From NCBI GenBank assembly GCA_002471575.1, contig DKQG01000015.1, positions 1-64,000 of the forward strand: DNA of 64,000 nt. The letters run 5' to 3'. The DNA comes from Alphaproteobacteria bacterium UBA7314 (lineage in GTDB: Bacteria; Pseudomonadota; Alphaproteobacteria; MPNO01; UBA830). Under the pieces are notes generated by a model that did not search any database, had not been told where the DNA came from, and saw only the letters and a list, made by a program, of their open reading frames with translations. Positions 18,368 to 27,082 of this stretch are shown in pieces; the stretch's first letter is position 1, and each line of letters opens with the position of its first letter. The translations under genes and the position numbers were made by a program.

Positions 18368-19675
18368 CTACGCCGCCTTTGCGTCACCGTCCTCTTCCAT
18401 CACCACCTTGCCGTCGGCATAGAGACGCCAGTCCGCATCCTTCGGGATCATTCCCTCAAACGAGGCGAGCGCGCTGACATTAGTCTGCCGGCCCGCGGCG
18501 CGCGTGTTGATAGCTGGCTTCCCCTTAAGGACATTCCTTGCAGCGGCAATCATGATGCGGCGGAACTGGGCAACCGCACCGTCGCTAACGCCGAGATAAT
18601 CCTTGGTCCGGTCGGCAATGGCGCCCATCGATTCCCACATTGCCATGTCCTGCGCGGGGATGCCGTAGATACCAGTGAAATCCCCCTGTTTCATAGCTTC
18701 TCGATCCTGCAGGAACATGTTGTCCAGCGTCCGGATCTTACGAAAGTTCTCGTCGATATCGGCACCGATCTCCGCGCCGCAGAATTTGCGCCACTCGTCC
18801 TGATCAATACCCTTCGTTTCATGAAACGCAATCCAGTAGAACATAGTATTGCCGTCGTCCATCGGGATCAGCATCTGTGCCAGCCGGTACTGGTCGTTGG
18901 GCGGGATGATGACCGTGAACGGCGCGACGAACAGCGTGTTGCGGATATAGTCCTTCCTGTCCGGATCGATGATCGGCGTACGCACCGCGGCGTAGCGGAA
19001 TCCATAATCTGTTTTGTCGAACCTGATACGCGGTGCCTTGTCGTTGGATGGTCGCGGCCAGCTTGTAGCAGTCGCCTTAGCCCCGTCTACCTCCGCGGGC
19101 GGCATGTTCGACGAATGCAGGCTGGAGCTGTGCGCCGAATCAATCGACCCTTCCAGAACCTGCGCCCAGTTGCATGGGGTATGAATTTTGACGATGGAGA
19201 TCTTTTCGTCCGGCGCGTGCGCCCAGGCGGGTGGCTCGAACTCGGCAACGTTTTCGGCATCGCCCATCCATAGCCAGACAAAGCCGCCGGATTCCCGCGT
19301 GGGATAAGATTTAAGCTTGGCTTCCGCCTTCAGGGCTTCACCAGCATCGGGTTCGCTCGGCATCTCCATGACGTTACCGTTCACGTCGAATTTCCAGCCG
19401 TGATAGAGACAGCGCAGCCCGCAATTCTCGTTGCGGCCAAAGGCGAGTGACGCGCCGCGGTGACGGCAGAACTCGTCGATGGCACCAAGACGGCCTTCGG
19501 AGTCCCGAAACACCACCAGATCTTCGCCCAGTAGGCGAACCCGGGCGGGTTTGCCGTCGCGTTCCGCGACTTCTTCCGACATACACGCCGGCATCCAGTG
19601 CTGGCGCATGATAGTACCCATCGGCACCTCACCCTCGACAAGGCATAAAAGGTCGTTTTCTTCCCGGGTAATCAC
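18368..19675 (-). CDS. Rieske aromatic-ring-hydroxylating dioxygenase, alpha subunit (phthalate 4,5-dioxygenase-like)
   Basis: A 435-residue oxygenase component. The Rieske 2Fe-2S motif is C-R-H ... C-L-Y-H in CRHRGASLAFG and CLYHGWKFD. The mononuclear iron site is EGSIDSAHSSSLHSS (D-x2-H-x4-H). The N-terminus (MITREENDLLCLVEG) matches phthalate 4,5-dioxygenase-type oxygenases. A reductase/ferredoxin partner is not in the window. It is divergent from the Gfo/Idh/MocA gene, which fits a diol dehydrogenation step as in phthalate degradation; the true substrate is unknown. Confidence 0.9.
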   Translation of the reverse strand: MITREENDLLCLVEGEVPMGTIMRQHWMPACMSEEVAERDGKPARVRLLGEDLVVFRDSEGRLGAIDEFCRHRGASLAFGRNENCGLRCLYHGWKFDVNGNVMEMPSEPDAGEALKAEAKLKSYPTRESGGFVWLWMGDAENVAEFEPPAWAHAPDEKISIVKIHTPCNWAQVLEGSIDSAHSSSLHSSNMPPAEVDGAKATATSWPRPSNDKAPRIRFDKTDYGFRYAAVRTPIIDPDRKDYIRNTLFVAPFTVIIPPNDQYRLAQMLIPMDDGNTMFYWIAFHETKGIDQDEWRKFCGAEIGADIDENFRKIRTLDNMFLQDREAMKQGDFTGIYGIPAQDMAMWESMGAIADRTKDYLGVSDGAVAQFRRIMIAAARNVLKGKPAINTRAAGRQTNVSALASFEGMIPKDADWRLYADGKVVMEEDGDAKAA

Positions 19676-19705
19676 GAGGCGTCTCCTGCATTGATCGTAT
19701 CTCCG

Positions 19706-19754
19706 CCTAATATTCTTAGGCTACGAAGATTATTCTTTGGACGCTAAGATTATT
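19706..19754. promoter_or_regulatory. Candidate operator between divergent catabolic genes
   Basis: In the 125-bp gap between the Rieske and Gfo/Idh genes, AT-rich against its surroundings. It holds an inverted repeat CCTAA-N5-TTAGG (19706-19720) and two copies of AAGATTATT at 19726 and 19746, exactly 20 bp (two helix turns) apart. The first copy lies in AAGA-TTAT-TCTT, itself a dyad. It is a plausible site for the MarR protein encoded two genes on. Function is inferred. Confidence 0.5.
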
Positions 19755-19800
19755 GTATTACCGAGTCAAGTGGTATAGACGGGGCGTTTTGGGTGTGCCT

Positions 19801-21006
19801 ATGGCTGAAACGAAGCTGAAACTGGGGATTGCCGGGCTCGGGCGAGGATTTACAGTTATGCTGCCGACGTTGTCGCTGCACCCCAAGCTGGACGTTGTGG
19901 CCGCCGTGGATACCCGTCCCGAGGCCCGCAAACGCTTCGAGGCGGATTTTGACGCCAAATCTTATGACACTGTCCAGAACATGTGCGCGGAGGCCGCAAT
20001 AGATGCGGTATACGTCACCACCCCACACCAGTTTCATGCCGAACACGCGGAGATCGCTGCTCAGGCCGGAAAGCACGTGCTGGTCGAAAAACCGATGGCG
20101 ATCACGCTGGAAGACTGCACCCGTATGATCAGGGCAGCGAACGACAACGGGGTACACCTGTTGGTCGGTCACAGCCACAGCTACGACGCGCCGATACTGG
20201 AAGCCCGCCGGCTGATTCAGACTGGCGACTACGGCCCGCCGCGGCTGATCACCGGATTGAACTTCACAGATTTCGTCTACCGCCCGCGACGACCGGAAGA
20301 ACTGAACACCGCGCAGGGAGGCGGCGTCGTGTTCAGCCAGGGCGCGCACCAGATCGATATCGCGCGCCTGCTTGGCGGCGGCCTGGTCGAAACCGTATAC
20401 GCGACGACGGGCAATTACGACCCAACTAGACCGACCGACGGCGCATACTCAGTGCTGATGAAATTCGCCAGCGGCGGGGTCGCCAATCTCACCTATTCCG
20501 GCTACGCGCATTTCGATACCGACGAATTTACCGGCTGGCGAGCGGAATCGGGCTTGGCAAAAGACCCGGAGAGATACGGCGCGGCTCGCCAGGCACTGGC
20601 GGCCGCCAAAGACCCTGCCGCCGAAGCCGCTATAAAGGCCGGACGGGCTTACGGCGGACCGAACGGAGTAAACCGGCCGAGGGAAGCACCTACCGACAGG
20701 CAGCACGAAAATTTCGGTCTCTTCGTTATCAGTTGCGCGCAGGCTGATATACGCCCGATGCCGGATGGCGTTCGCGTCTATGCCGATAAGGCAATCGATT
20801 TCCACCCGCTGCCGGATCCGATCGTTCCCCGCACTGAAGTCATCGACGAGCTCCATGCCGCCGTCTTCGATAACGCTCCGCCGCTGCACAGCGGCGAATG
20901 GGGTCGAGCGACACTGGAAGTCTGCCGCGCTATCGTTCAGTCCGCCGACGAAAGCCGGGAAATCCCCCTTAAACACCAGGTAACGCCGGAAGGATTGAGA
21001 GCATGA
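19801..21006 (+). CDS. Gfo/Idh/MocA-family NAD(P)-dependent oxidoreductase
   Basis: A 401-residue oxidoreductase. An N-terminal Rossmann fold (KLGIAGLGRGFTVMLPTL) is followed by VYVTTPHQFHAEHA, the EKPMA motif with the catalytic Lys (LVEKPMAITLEDC) and QGAHQIDIARLLGGG. ATG 19801 gives the usual N-terminus; an in-frame upstream start at 19753 adds 16 unconserved residues. Some members oxidise cis-dihydrodiols made by Rieske dioxygenases (for example 4,5-dihydro-4,5-dihydroxyphthalate dehydrogenase), which fits the neighbour. Its stop overlaps the marR start (ATGA). Confidence 0.9.
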   Translation: MAETKLKLGIAGLGRGFTVMLPTLSLHPKLDVVAAVDTRPEARKRFEADFDAKSYDTVQNMCAEAAIDAVYVTTPHQFHAEHAEIAAQAGKHVLVEKPMAITLEDCTRMIRAANDNGVHLLVGHSHSYDAPILEARRLIQTGDYGPPRLITGLNFTDFVYRPRRPEELNTAQGGGVVFSQGAHQIDIARLLGGGLVETVYATTGNYDPTRPTDGAYSVLMKFASGGVANLTYSGYAHFDTDEFTGWRAESGLAKDPERYGAARQALAAAKDPAAEAAIKAGRAYGGPNGVNRPREAPTDRQHENFGLFVISCAQADIRPMPDGVRVYADKAIDFHPLPDPIVPRTEVIDELHAAVFDNAPPLHSGEWGRATLEVCRAIVQSADESREIPLKHQVTPEGLRA

Positions 21007-21497
21007 CCGACGTACCTGCGGGCGACCGCAATGCAATCCTGCGCCATTGGCGGGACGCGGTCCCGAACGACCGCCTGGCGCATCTCATCCGCGACGCGGG
21101 ACGCAGCCTGGGGCACCGATTGACGCCGCTTTTGGCAGAGCACGACATCCCGTTCGGGCATTGGGCATTTCTGCGGGTCCTGTGGAACCGGGACGGCCTG
21201 ACGCAGAAGGAACTCAGCGACGCCATCGGCGTGACCGAGCCGACCACCTTCGCCGCAGTCAAGGCACTGATCGACAAGGGATACATCACCCGCCGGCACA
21301 ACACGGGCAACAAGCGCAAGTTTTATGTGTATCTCACGCCCGAAGGGGCGGCGCTGCGGGATATTCTCGTGCCCTTGGCCGAAAAGGTGAACCGGGTCGC
21401 GGTGGCTGATATCCCGCCTGAAAACATCACCCTGATGCGCGAAACGCTGCTCAAAATAATCGAGAATCTCGCTGCCGAGGACGAAAACGGCGACTAG
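21003..21497 (+). CDS. MarR-family transcriptional regulator
   Basis: A 164-residue winged-helix repressor. The DNA-binding region is LTQKELSDAIGVTEPTTFAAVKALIDKGYI, here near 70-100, with wing KRKFYVYLTPEGAALRD. Helices at both ends form the dimer and ligand domain. Overlaps the Gfo/Idh gene by ATGA, so it is co-translated; MarR proteins beside aromatic oxygenases usually respond to the phenolic substrate. It likely controls the divergent promoter region at 19676-19800. Confidence 0.92.
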   Translation: MTDVPAGDRNAILRHWRDAVPNDRLAHLIRDAGRSLGHRLTPLLAEHDIPFGHWAFLRVLWNRDGLTQKELSDAIGVTEPTTFAAVKALIDKGYITRRHNTGNKRKFYVYLTPEGAALRDILVPLAEKVNRVAVADIPPENITLMRETLLKIIENLAAEDENGD

Positions 21498-23824
21498 TCG
21501 GCAGATGCCGCCTCTATCGCCTGCCAAATACTGCTCGGTGTCGCTGGCATGTCGAGGTCGGTCACGCCGACTTCGGCCAGCGCATTCATGACGGCATTCA
21601 TCGTTGCAGGCAACGCGCCAACGGTTCCCGCCTCGCCCGCACCCTTCACGCCGAGTGGATTGCGCTGGGTCGGTACGCCGTTGCCTTCGATCTCGATACC
21701 TGGAAAATCACCGGCACGCGGCATCCGGTAGTCCATAAAAGAGCCGCTGAGCAACTGGCCGCTATCGGGGTCATAGGCGACCTGTTCGCCCAGCGCCTGG
21801 CCAACGCCCTGCGCCACACCCCCATGTATCTGGCCCTTAACAATGACCGGATTGACCATGACGCCGACATCGTCGACCACCCAGTATCCGACCACGTCTG
21901 TTTCGCCGGTCTCCGGATCGATTTCGACCTCGCACACATGGCTGCCATTGGGATAGGTGTCGTCGTCCGGTGCAAAGGTCGCGTTCTCGAACAGACCCGG
22001 TTCCACCCCCGGCGGCAATTTTGCCGGCAAAAAAGATGCCTTGGCGACATCGGTCAGTCTAACGGACCGGTCGGTTCCGGCGACGGAAAACGCGCCGTCG
22101 CCGAACTCTATATCTGTCTCGGCCGCTTCCAGCATGTGGGCGGCGACCTTCTTCGCCTTTTCGATCACCTTGTCTGCCGCGTAGTACAATGCCGAGCCTC
22201 CGATCACGGTTGATCGCGAGCCCATCGTCCCGATCCCGAACGCGACGCGGTCGGTATCGCCGTCAACAACCCGCATACGCGCCGGGTCCAGTCCCAGTCG
22301 GTCGCCCACGATCTGCTTGTAGACGGTTTCGTGCCCCTGCCCCTGACTTTTAGTGCCCATTAGGATGGTGGCGGTACCATCGGTGCTGAAGCGAATTTCG
22401 GCGAAATCGGGCGACGGAGACGCCGATCGTTCGATCGGGTTGGCGATGCCAATACCGCGGAGCCTCCCCCGGGCGCGCGCAGCATCCCGGCGTTCCGGGA
22501 AACCTTTGTAATCGGCCATCTCCAGCACGCGCATCTGGTTTTCCCCGAACGCACCGCAATCATAGACAAGCCCCAGCGCCGTCTTAACCGGCATATCCTC
22601 AGGCTTAATAAAATTGCGCGCGCGCAGCTCCGCCGGATCGATGCACAGCTCCCGCGCGGCTTCGTCGAACATCCGTTCGATCACGTAGGTAGCTTCCGGC
22701 CGCCCAGCGCCACGATAAGGCGCAGTGGGATTTGAGTTGGAATGCACAGTCCGCACCACCGCGTGCGCCACCGGGATATCGTACACCCCGATCAGCGTGC
22801 CGACGTTTGTAAACGCTGCGAGCAGATTGCGGATCGCAGAAAGATAAGCCCCGATATTGGCAATGGTCCCCACCCTCAGCGCGATGACCCTGCCGTTTTC
22901 GTCGAAGGCGAGCTCTGCATCGGTGACGTTGTCTCGGCCATGTTCGTCCGCCTGCACCGCCTCGGACCGGCTGCACGTCCACTTCACGGGCCTCCCCAGC
23001 TTGCGGGATGCCCACAATACCAGGCGATGTTCCGAATATTGCCAACCTTTTGTGCCGAAACCGCCGCCGACATCACGGGCCATAACGCGGATATTCTGTT
23101 CAGGAACGCCAAAAATTTTCTCCGCCAGCAACTGGCGCACCCGGTGCGGGTACTGCACATCAGCATGCAGCAGGAACCGGTCCTCGCGCGGATCGTAGGA
23201 GCCGATGGCACCCCGGGTTTCCAAGTAATGCGCAAACACGCGGCTGATGGTGAACCGGCGCTTGACGATGCGGTGCGCGTGTTCGAACGCCTTGTCAGTC
23301 GCCGCCTCGTCGCCCGCCTGATAAAGGCCAGAGACGTTATCGGGGTAATCGTCCCAGACCCGCGGCGCATCCTTATCGATGGTTTTCGCGGTATCGGTGA
23401 TCGACGGTAACGGGTCGTAGTTGACCATCACCGCCTCTGCCGCATCGGTCGCCTGATCTAAGGTCTCAGCAACGACCAATACAACGGGATCGCCGACGTA
23501 GCGTACCCGTCCCAGCGCCAGCGGCGGCTGGGGCCGGTATTTCATGGGCTGCCCGTCGGGACGCAGCCATTTGACCGGCATCCCGGGCACGCCGAGATTA
23601 TCGGCGAAGATGTCTTCGCCGGTATAGATCGCCAGAACACCTGAAAGATCCGATGCCGCCGAGGTATCTATTCCAAGGATATCGGCATGGGCATGGGGGG
23701 AACGCAGGACGATCGCATGCGCCTGGCCCGGCAGGTTCACGTCATTGACGAACAGACCGTTACCCCTCAGTAGACGAGGGTCTTCCTCGCGCAGGACCCC
23801 CTGCCCGATCCCGAATTTTTCCAT
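21494..23824 (-). CDS. Xanthine dehydrogenase/CO-dehydrogenase-family molybdopterin-binding subunit (CoxL-like)
   Basis: A 776-residue large subunit of a molybdenum hydroxylase. The N-terminal alpha/beta hammerhead (EDPRLLRGNGLFVNDV) is followed by GGGFGTKG, PYRGAGRPEATYVIE (the AYRGAGR class, not the AYRCSFR of true CO dehydrogenase) and the catalytic Glu in GVKGAGEAGTVGALPA. Molybdenum enzymes of this family need FAD and 2Fe-2S subunits, but none is nearby. The product may be an aldehyde or N-heterocycle hydroxylase. It overlaps the converging marR gene by 4 bp. Confidence 0.9.
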   Translation of the reverse strand: MEKFGIGQGVLREEDPRLLRGNGLFVNDVNLPGQAHAIVLRSPHAHADILGIDTSAASDLSGVLAIYTGEDIFADNLGVPGMPVKWLRPDGQPMKYRPQPPLALGRVRYVGDPVVLVVAETLDQATDAAEAVMVNYDPLPSITDTAKTIDKDAPRVWDDYPDNVSGLYQAGDEAATDKAFEHAHRIVKRRFTISRVFAHYLETRGAIGSYDPREDRFLLHADVQYPHRVRQLLAEKIFGVPEQNIRVMARDVGGGFGTKGWQYSEHRLVLWASRKLGRPVKWTCSRSEAVQADEHGRDNVTDAELAFDENGRVIALRVGTIANIGAYLSAIRNLLAAFTNVGTLIGVYDIPVAHAVVRTVHSNSNPTAPYRGAGRPEATYVIERMFDEAARELCIDPAELRARNFIKPEDMPVKTALGLVYDCGAFGENQMRVLEMADYKGFPERRDAARARGRLRGIGIANPIERSASPSPDFAEIRFSTDGTATILMGTKSQGQGHETVYKQIVGDRLGLDPARMRVVDGDTDRVAFGIGTMGSRSTVIGGSALYYAADKVIEKAKKVAAHMLEAAETDIEFGDGAFSVAGTDRSVRLTDVAKASFLPAKLPPGVEPGLFENATFAPDDDTYPNGSHVCEVEIDPETGETDVVGYWVVDDVGVMVNPVIVKGQIHGGVAQGVGQALGEQVAYDPDSGQLLSGSFMDYRMPRAGDFPGIEIEGNGVPTQRNPLGVKGAGEAGTVGALPATMNAVMNALAEVGVTDLDMPATPSSIWQAIEAASAD

Positions 23825-23848
23825 AGGGTGTCTCCAGAGCCGAGGGTT

Positions 23849-24121
23849 TTAGGGCTGCGAGGGGATGTTATCCTCGTCGCTGACCTCGAACCCACCGCCT
23901 TCTTCTAGGTTAAACTGTGTCACGGTGCCGTCCTCAACGATCATCGAATAGCGGCTGGACCGCACGCCGAGCCCGCGATCGGTCAGATCGAGAACCTTGC
24001 CCATGCCCAGCGTCAACCCTGCCGCAGTAGTCCTAGCTCCAACACCAATAGCCAATTTTGCAGTCCCTCGAATTAAAGCGCTCTCGCGAGCGCTGTGAAA
24101 CACGTCCGTGAGATAGAACAC
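23849..24121 (-). pseudogene. C-terminal fragment of a Prx5-like peroxiredoxin
   Basis: A 90-residue reading frame whose last ~45 residues (VLDLTDRGLGVRSSRYSMIV, then EEGGGFEVSDEDNI) match the C-terminus of AhpC/Prx5-type peroxiredoxins (about 160 residues). The N-terminal half with the peroxidatic Cys motif (PGAFTPTCS-like) is absent, and the first ~45 residues match poorly. The dsbD stop lies 34 bases upstream, so the front of the gene has been deleted. In many alphaproteobacteria a peroxiredoxin gene sits beside rnhA, so this may be that gene displaced by the catabolic island (inference). Confidence 0.72.
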
Positions 24122-24154
24122 GGAAAGCAGTTTGTCACTGGCGGAGGGGAAGAA

Positions 24155-26308
24155 CTACCTGCGAGCGAGTGCCTTTTTGCCGCCCGCCTGCTCGAACGCC
24201 GCGAGCACCGCGGATTCTGTTAGGATCTCCGGCAACGGCACCCCCCTCGGCACCGTCGGGCCGTAAACCACATTAAACGGAATGCCGAAGCGGCCATAGC
24301 TTTTGAGATATGCGGTGACAACCGGATCGGGCTTGGTCCAGTCAGCCTTCATGGCGATAACGCTGCCCGCGACGAGAATTTCAGCAACCTGCCCACGGTT
24401 GAGCACCAACGACTTGTTGACCTGACAGGTCAGACACCAGTCCGCGGTCACATCTACCAGTACAGTGTTGCCCCTTGAGATTTCAGCGTCGATGGCCGCC
24501 AGATCGAATTTGCGCCAAGTCTCGTCTTCAGCCGCGACGAGCAGGTCTCGTTCGGCATCGGCAAAGCTGTCTGCCCCAACCATCGAAATCGCCGTCAACA
24601 GACTGATGACCACCCACGTCGCGAATCTTGCCCGTTCGGTCAGATAGCGACACTGCCAGACCGTGAACGCGATCGCGACCATCAACAGGGCAATCATGGT
24701 AGTCGCCGCCCCCCCGATCTGGAACCACAACACGCTGAGCAACCAGAGCGCAGTTCCAATCAGGGTGATGGACAGAATACGTTTCAACGTCAGCATCCAC
24801 GAGCCGGGCTTCGGCAACCTTTTTACCAGCACCGGGAACGCCGCTACGGCGATCCACGGCAATGCGAGTCCAATCCCGAGCGCAAGAAACACCGCATATA
24901 TCTCAACCGTCCCCGACGACAGGGCGAATCCGACCGCGGTGCCGAGGAACGGCGCGGTACACGGCGTCGCCAGCAGGGTGGCGAATGCCCCGGACATGAA
25001 ATGCCCGCAAAAACCGCTACCCCCGTGACCGGACGCGTATACGGTGGCGTCGGACACCGCACCGGGCAGGCGAATTTCGAACAGTCCCCACATATTGAGA
25101 GCGAACAGCGTAATCACTGCGACCATAAACGCGAGGAATGCCGGTTGCTGAAACTGGATGCCCCACCCGGCCGCCAGGCCGGCGCTTTGAAGCGCCACAG
25201 CGACTGTGCCGAGAAGCAAGAAACAAGCAACGATGCCGGCGGCGGATGCCAGGAAACCGGCCCGCACACGGGACGGAGCTTCGCCACCGTGGCCGACGAC
25301 TGATAGCAACTTGATCGACAGGACTGGCAACACGCAAGGCATCAGATTGAGGATGAGCCCACCTAGAATGGCCAGACCGAGGATCGCCAAAAACCCATAG
25401 CCGATTGCATCTCCGCCCGAACTGGCTGCAGCCACGGACTCGGCACGGCGCAAAGTGACCTTTTGTTCGACCGCAAGATCGCCGTCGACCACTGTCAAGG
25501 TTACCGTTTCACCGGCAAGACGCGCATCGGGCCGGTTAGGGGGCTGCACGTCGATCCGCATCAACGCCTCGTTGCCCGTGGACGCGATCCGAACGACCGG
25601 CTTGGCAAAACCGTAATCCGCCGGTCCTTCGACATAGAGATCGGGCGATTTCAGTACATCGGAACCGGCGACGCGAACCAGCAGCGCTGTGGTCTTGCCG
25701 CTGCCGGCGACTTCCGCCCGATCGATCGAAAGCGGGGCCCGATCGCCCGAAGCAGGCACTTTTGCACGCCATCTTTGGATTGTCCCCAACTGCGGGGTAT
25801 TGATGTCCGCCCCCGCGGGCAGGTTCAATGTGAAATTGGCCTCGTAGGGGACGCAGATGTCATTGCAGGTTAGAAATCGGACCCGGGCCTTCAGCACGAC
25901 AGCGTTCCCCGGTTCTAACACCGACGCGGTTATTGGAAAGACGACCTCTTTCTTGTACCCCAGCGTTTCAAGGTTAAGGACCGAGAATCGTTCTGGGGCC
26001 GGCCACGCCATCTTAGCATCGGCAAAATTCATCGACCCGGTCCAGTTTACCTCTGGTGGAAAACCAGCATCGCCGGGTGACCGCCAGTATACTTTCCAGC
26101 CCGGCTTCATAAGGAACTGAAGACCGAGATCGAGGGTTTCGCCCCCGCCCGCAGTCGCGCCACCGGAAAGCAGGCGAACGGTACCGTGATCATGCTCGAA
26201 CCTCTCGGAAGTCGCTGCAGACGCGGCGCTGCCAACCGCGAGCAGGGACGCCAGCATGGCAATCTGCGTGTAGAGACGTCTAATGCTGAAGCATTTCACC
26301 CGAAACAT
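24155..26308 (-). CDS. DsbD/ScsB-type protein-disulfide reductase
   Basis: A 717-residue membrane protein that carries electrons from cytoplasmic thioredoxin to periplasmic substrates. A signal peptide (IAMLASLLAVGSAASA) is followed by a periplasmic beta domain, about eight membrane segments with a GCHCG-like proline-rich PCVLPVLSIKLL and TPCTAPFLG pair, then a C-terminal thioredoxin domain with CLTC (VTADWCLTCQVNK). ATG 26308 is used because a weak TTG at 26353 adds only unconserved residues. It would recharge DsbG/ScsC-like partners such as the protein at 3440. Confidence 0.93.
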   Translation of the reverse strand: MFRVKCFSIRRLYTQIAMLASLLAVGSAASAATSERFEHDHGTVRLLSGGATAGGGETLDLGLQFLMKPGWKVYWRSPGDAGFPPEVNWTGSMNFADAKMAWPAPERFSVLNLETLGYKKEVVFPITASVLEPGNAVVLKARVRFLTCNDICVPYEANFTLNLPAGADINTPQLGTIQRWRAKVPASGDRAPLSIDRAEVAGSGKTTALLVRVAGSDVLKSPDLYVEGPADYGFAKPVVRIASTGNEALMRIDVQPPNRPDARLAGETVTLTVVDGDLAVEQKVTLRRAESVAAASSGGDAIGYGFLAILGLAILGGLILNLMPCVLPVLSIKLLSVVGHGGEAPSRVRAGFLASAAGIVACFLLLGTVAVALQSAGLAAGWGIQFQQPAFLAFMVAVITLFALNMWGLFEIRLPGAVSDATVYASGHGGSGFCGHFMSGAFATLLATPCTAPFLGTAVGFALSSGTVEIYAVFLALGIGLALPWIAVAAFPVLVKRLPKPGSWMLTLKRILSITLIGTALWLLSVLWFQIGGAATTMIALLMVAIAFTVWQCRYLTERARFATWVVISLLTAISMVGADSFADAERDLLVAAEDETWRKFDLAAIDAEISRGNTVLVDVTADWCLTCQVNKSLVLNRGQVAEILVAGSVIAMKADWTKPDPVVTAYLKSYGRFGIPFNVVYGPTVPRGVPLPEILTESAVLAAFEQAGGKKALARR

Positions 26309-26500
26309 GTTGGCATTAACCCTTTTTTCGATCCGACCTATAATATAGGACAAGGTACATCTGGTAACACCGTTCGCGGTTCAAAGATTGAATCACACAA
26401 GTAAATTGTCCGTGTAAAGGCGACCAGTGGGGCCAGAAAAAAGTTGATGGATATCTTGGGGTAACCGCCCGGAAACGGGTAAAGTAAACACAGGTGCGAT

Positions 26501-27076
26501 ATGACAGAAGACCCCAGTACAGACGGATATCTGGCCGGACAGTTGCTGGTGGCCATGCCCCAGATGCTAGACGAACGATTCGTCAAAACCGTGATTTACA
26601 TGTGCGCCCATAGCCAGGGCGGCGCCATGGGATTGGTCGTGAACAAAATTCTGGACGAAATCAATTTTCCCGATCTGCTCGACCAGCTCGATCTGCGTCC
26701 ATCATCGGGCGGAGACGATATACGGGTGCATTTCGGCGGCCCCGTCGAAGCGGGACGCGGTTTCGTACTGCATTCGTCAGATTACCGGCAAGAAGCCACG
26801 ATGGTCATTGACGAGCAGATCGCCCTGACCGCCACGACCGATATCCTGCGCGATATCGCGGAGGGCGACGGGCCGAAAAGCAGCCTGTTGGCGCTTGGCT
26901 ACGCCGGCTGGGGTCCGGGACAGCTCGATGCCGAGATCCAGGCAAACGGTTGGCTGTCGGTCGACGCGGATCCGGGGCTAATTTTCGATTACGACCCCGA
27001 CAAAGTTTGGCAGCGCGCGCTTGCGAAAATCGGTATCGATGTCTCCATGCTCTCAGGTGATGCAGGACACGCCTGA
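26501..27076 (+). CDS. YqgE/AlgH family protein (UPF0301)
   Basis: A 191-residue conserved protein: GQLLVAMPQMLDERFVKTVIY at the start, HSQGGAMGLVVNK, FGGPVEAGRGFVLHS and LGYAGWGPGQLDAEI. These are all UPF0301 hallmarks. Function is unclear; AlgH was linked to alginate regulation in Pseudomonas. No signal or membrane segment. Divergent from dsbD and converging on the M16 peptidase. Confidence 0.94.
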   Translation: MTEDPSTDGYLAGQLLVAMPQMLDERFVKTVIYMCAHSQGGAMGLVVNKILDEINFPDLLDQLDLRPSSGGDDIRVHFGGPVEAGRGFVLHSSDYRQEATMVIDEQIALTATTDILRDIAEGDGPKSSLLALGYAGWGPGQLDAEIQANGWLSVDADPGLIFDYDPDKVWQRALAKIGIDVSMLSGDAGHA

Positions 27077-27082
27077 CCGGTG

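Noticed and set aside
26337..26350. Small dyad CCTAT-AAT-ATAGG in the dsbD/yqgE gap
   Set aside because: Only 5-bp arms, near an AT-rich promoter region; too weak to call an operator.
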